Of a stretch of 53,816 nucleotides of DNA, positions 53,186 to 53,816 are shown piece by piece (position 1 is the first letter of the stretch; the number at the start of each line of letters is the position of its first letter). This DNA is from Hydnum rufescens UP504. Its lineage: Eukaryota > Basidiomycota > Agaricomycetes > Cantharellales > Hydnaceae. The stretch spans positions 1-53,816 of the forward strand of contig MU129211.1 in NCBI GenBank assembly GCA_014904985.1, read 5' to 3'. The notes beneath the pieces are model-generated. The model made no database searches. It was given only the letters and a program-made list of their open reading frames with translations, and was not told the origin of the DNA. Position numbers and translations under genes: made by a program.

Positions 53186-53816
53186 CGACGTGTTTCGTTT
53201 CGTTTTCGTGCATCAGCTTTGTTTGATGGAAAAAATGTGCAGATTCCCACCCGTCTCACACTTTATCGGACGCTCGTGGAGCGAGGAGTCGTGTATGCCA
53301 CCGAATGGGCTCTGAGAGCTCCCTGCCGTGGTACAGGTGGCGACGCTCTCATGTTGAATGGTCCCCAAATTGGCGCCTCGATGTCTTCCGACACGTCGCC
53401 TTCCCTGGGCACAGCTGCAGAAGATCGTCATGTGGCTGGTGTACGATCGCACATCGTACCACAGAACGACTTGCTGAAGGCACGAGGGCTGGAGAATGAA
53501 TTGTGATGTGCTGTGATTGGCATTTTACTCCCCGACTTCCTATCGCCAAGGAGACTTCGAAGGAGCAGGATAAATACGAGCCTGTAAATCTTCTGAAGAC
53601 ACTCATGGATCGATTGGGCCGGGTGACCCAGGACGAAATCATATAGGCGATTCCCTCAGGATGCTTCTCGAACAGCCCAATATAGAGTTTCATGGCGCTG
53701 CTGCCGGTGAAGTTCGTAATCTGCCACTACAACAGGTCTTTTTCTTATCGTACTCTGACTCAAGGCGCTATGCAGAAGAGCGGATCAATCGTGAAGCCCC
53801 ATTAATGAACACTTTT
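53186..53816 (+). pseudogene. PSY2: PSY2/SMEK, 3' continuation beyond the insertions
   Basis: Resumes the SMEK helical repeats: DVFRFVFVHQLCLM in one frame, then GKNVQIPTRLTLYRTLVERG and VVYATEWALRAP after a single missing base in ATGGAAAAAATG (about 53226-53238). Further on are EDRHVAGVRSHIVPQ, EQDKYEPVNLLKTLMDRL and, in another frame, SLRMLLEQPNIEFHG. The gene runs off the window end. With its other half 8 kb upstream and at least two frameshifts, it is dead in this haplotype unless a complete copy exists elsewhere. Confidence 0.78.

Overview
The window looks like nuclear DNA of a filamentous basidiomycete (Agaricomycotina). Recognisable genes are cut by many 50-75 nt GT..AG introns with CTRAY-type branch sites. 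The gene families are typical of mushroom-forming fungi: P-loop G-domain proteins, STAND-like TPR proteins, DUG3, VTC1, BMT2 and PSY2/SMEK. Mobile DNA includes an RNase-H-bearing LINE, pogo-like and Ty1/copia-derived elements and MITEs. No rRNA, tRNA or CRISPR was seen. All coordinates were read by eye, without alignment software.

Layout. 1-9.5 kb is AT-rich accessory DNA. It holds two tandem arrays of intron-like units carrying hairpins (598-1038 and 7071-8762), a decayed gag, and a complete gag-only LTR element (5427-6678). 9.5-16.8 kb is a 76-bp satellite that I think is the most unusual object here. On the minus strand every monomer is a roughly 73-nt GT..AG intron, and successive introns are separated by exactly three bases. 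These three-base micro-exons are hypervariable in the homogenised core. The diverged flanks keep the donor, branch and acceptor signals and the 3-nt spacing. An in-phase leader exon (starting 16810) and an in-phase terminal exon (ending 9500) make a hypothetical gene with about 93 micro-exons, nearly all a single codon.

16.8-26 kb is the gene-rich part: two divergent G-domain genes, then VTC1 (-) and DUG3 (+) head to head, then BMT2 (-). 28.1-31.8 kb is a TPR-repeat gene with two frameshifts. 32.2-34.7 kb is a nested palindrome with a TA-flanked MITE inside. 35.1-38.8 kb is a truncated pogo-like transposase followed by minisatellites, ending in about 1 kb of 10-bp repeats. An N-gap at 39056-39080 is followed by a second copy of 31738-32470, probably an assembly or haplotype duplication.

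39-43.4 kb is a gene graveyard: TPR remnant, FAD monooxygenase and CHR (chromate) transporter. 43.4 kb to the end is a PSY2/SMEK gene split by a stack of insertions. A 545-bp MITE carrying a TPR fragment came first, then a 7.4-kb LINE with a 15-bp target duplication, and then a 1.5-kb insertion inside the LINE RNase H domain.

The working host genes act in unrelated housekeeping processes: glutathione breakdown, vacuolar polyphosphate synthesis and 25S rRNA methylation. They do not form a pathway. The accessory DNA records repeated transposition and tandem expansion. Premature stops inside transposon reading frames are all TGA, which fits CpG-specific C-to-T decay.
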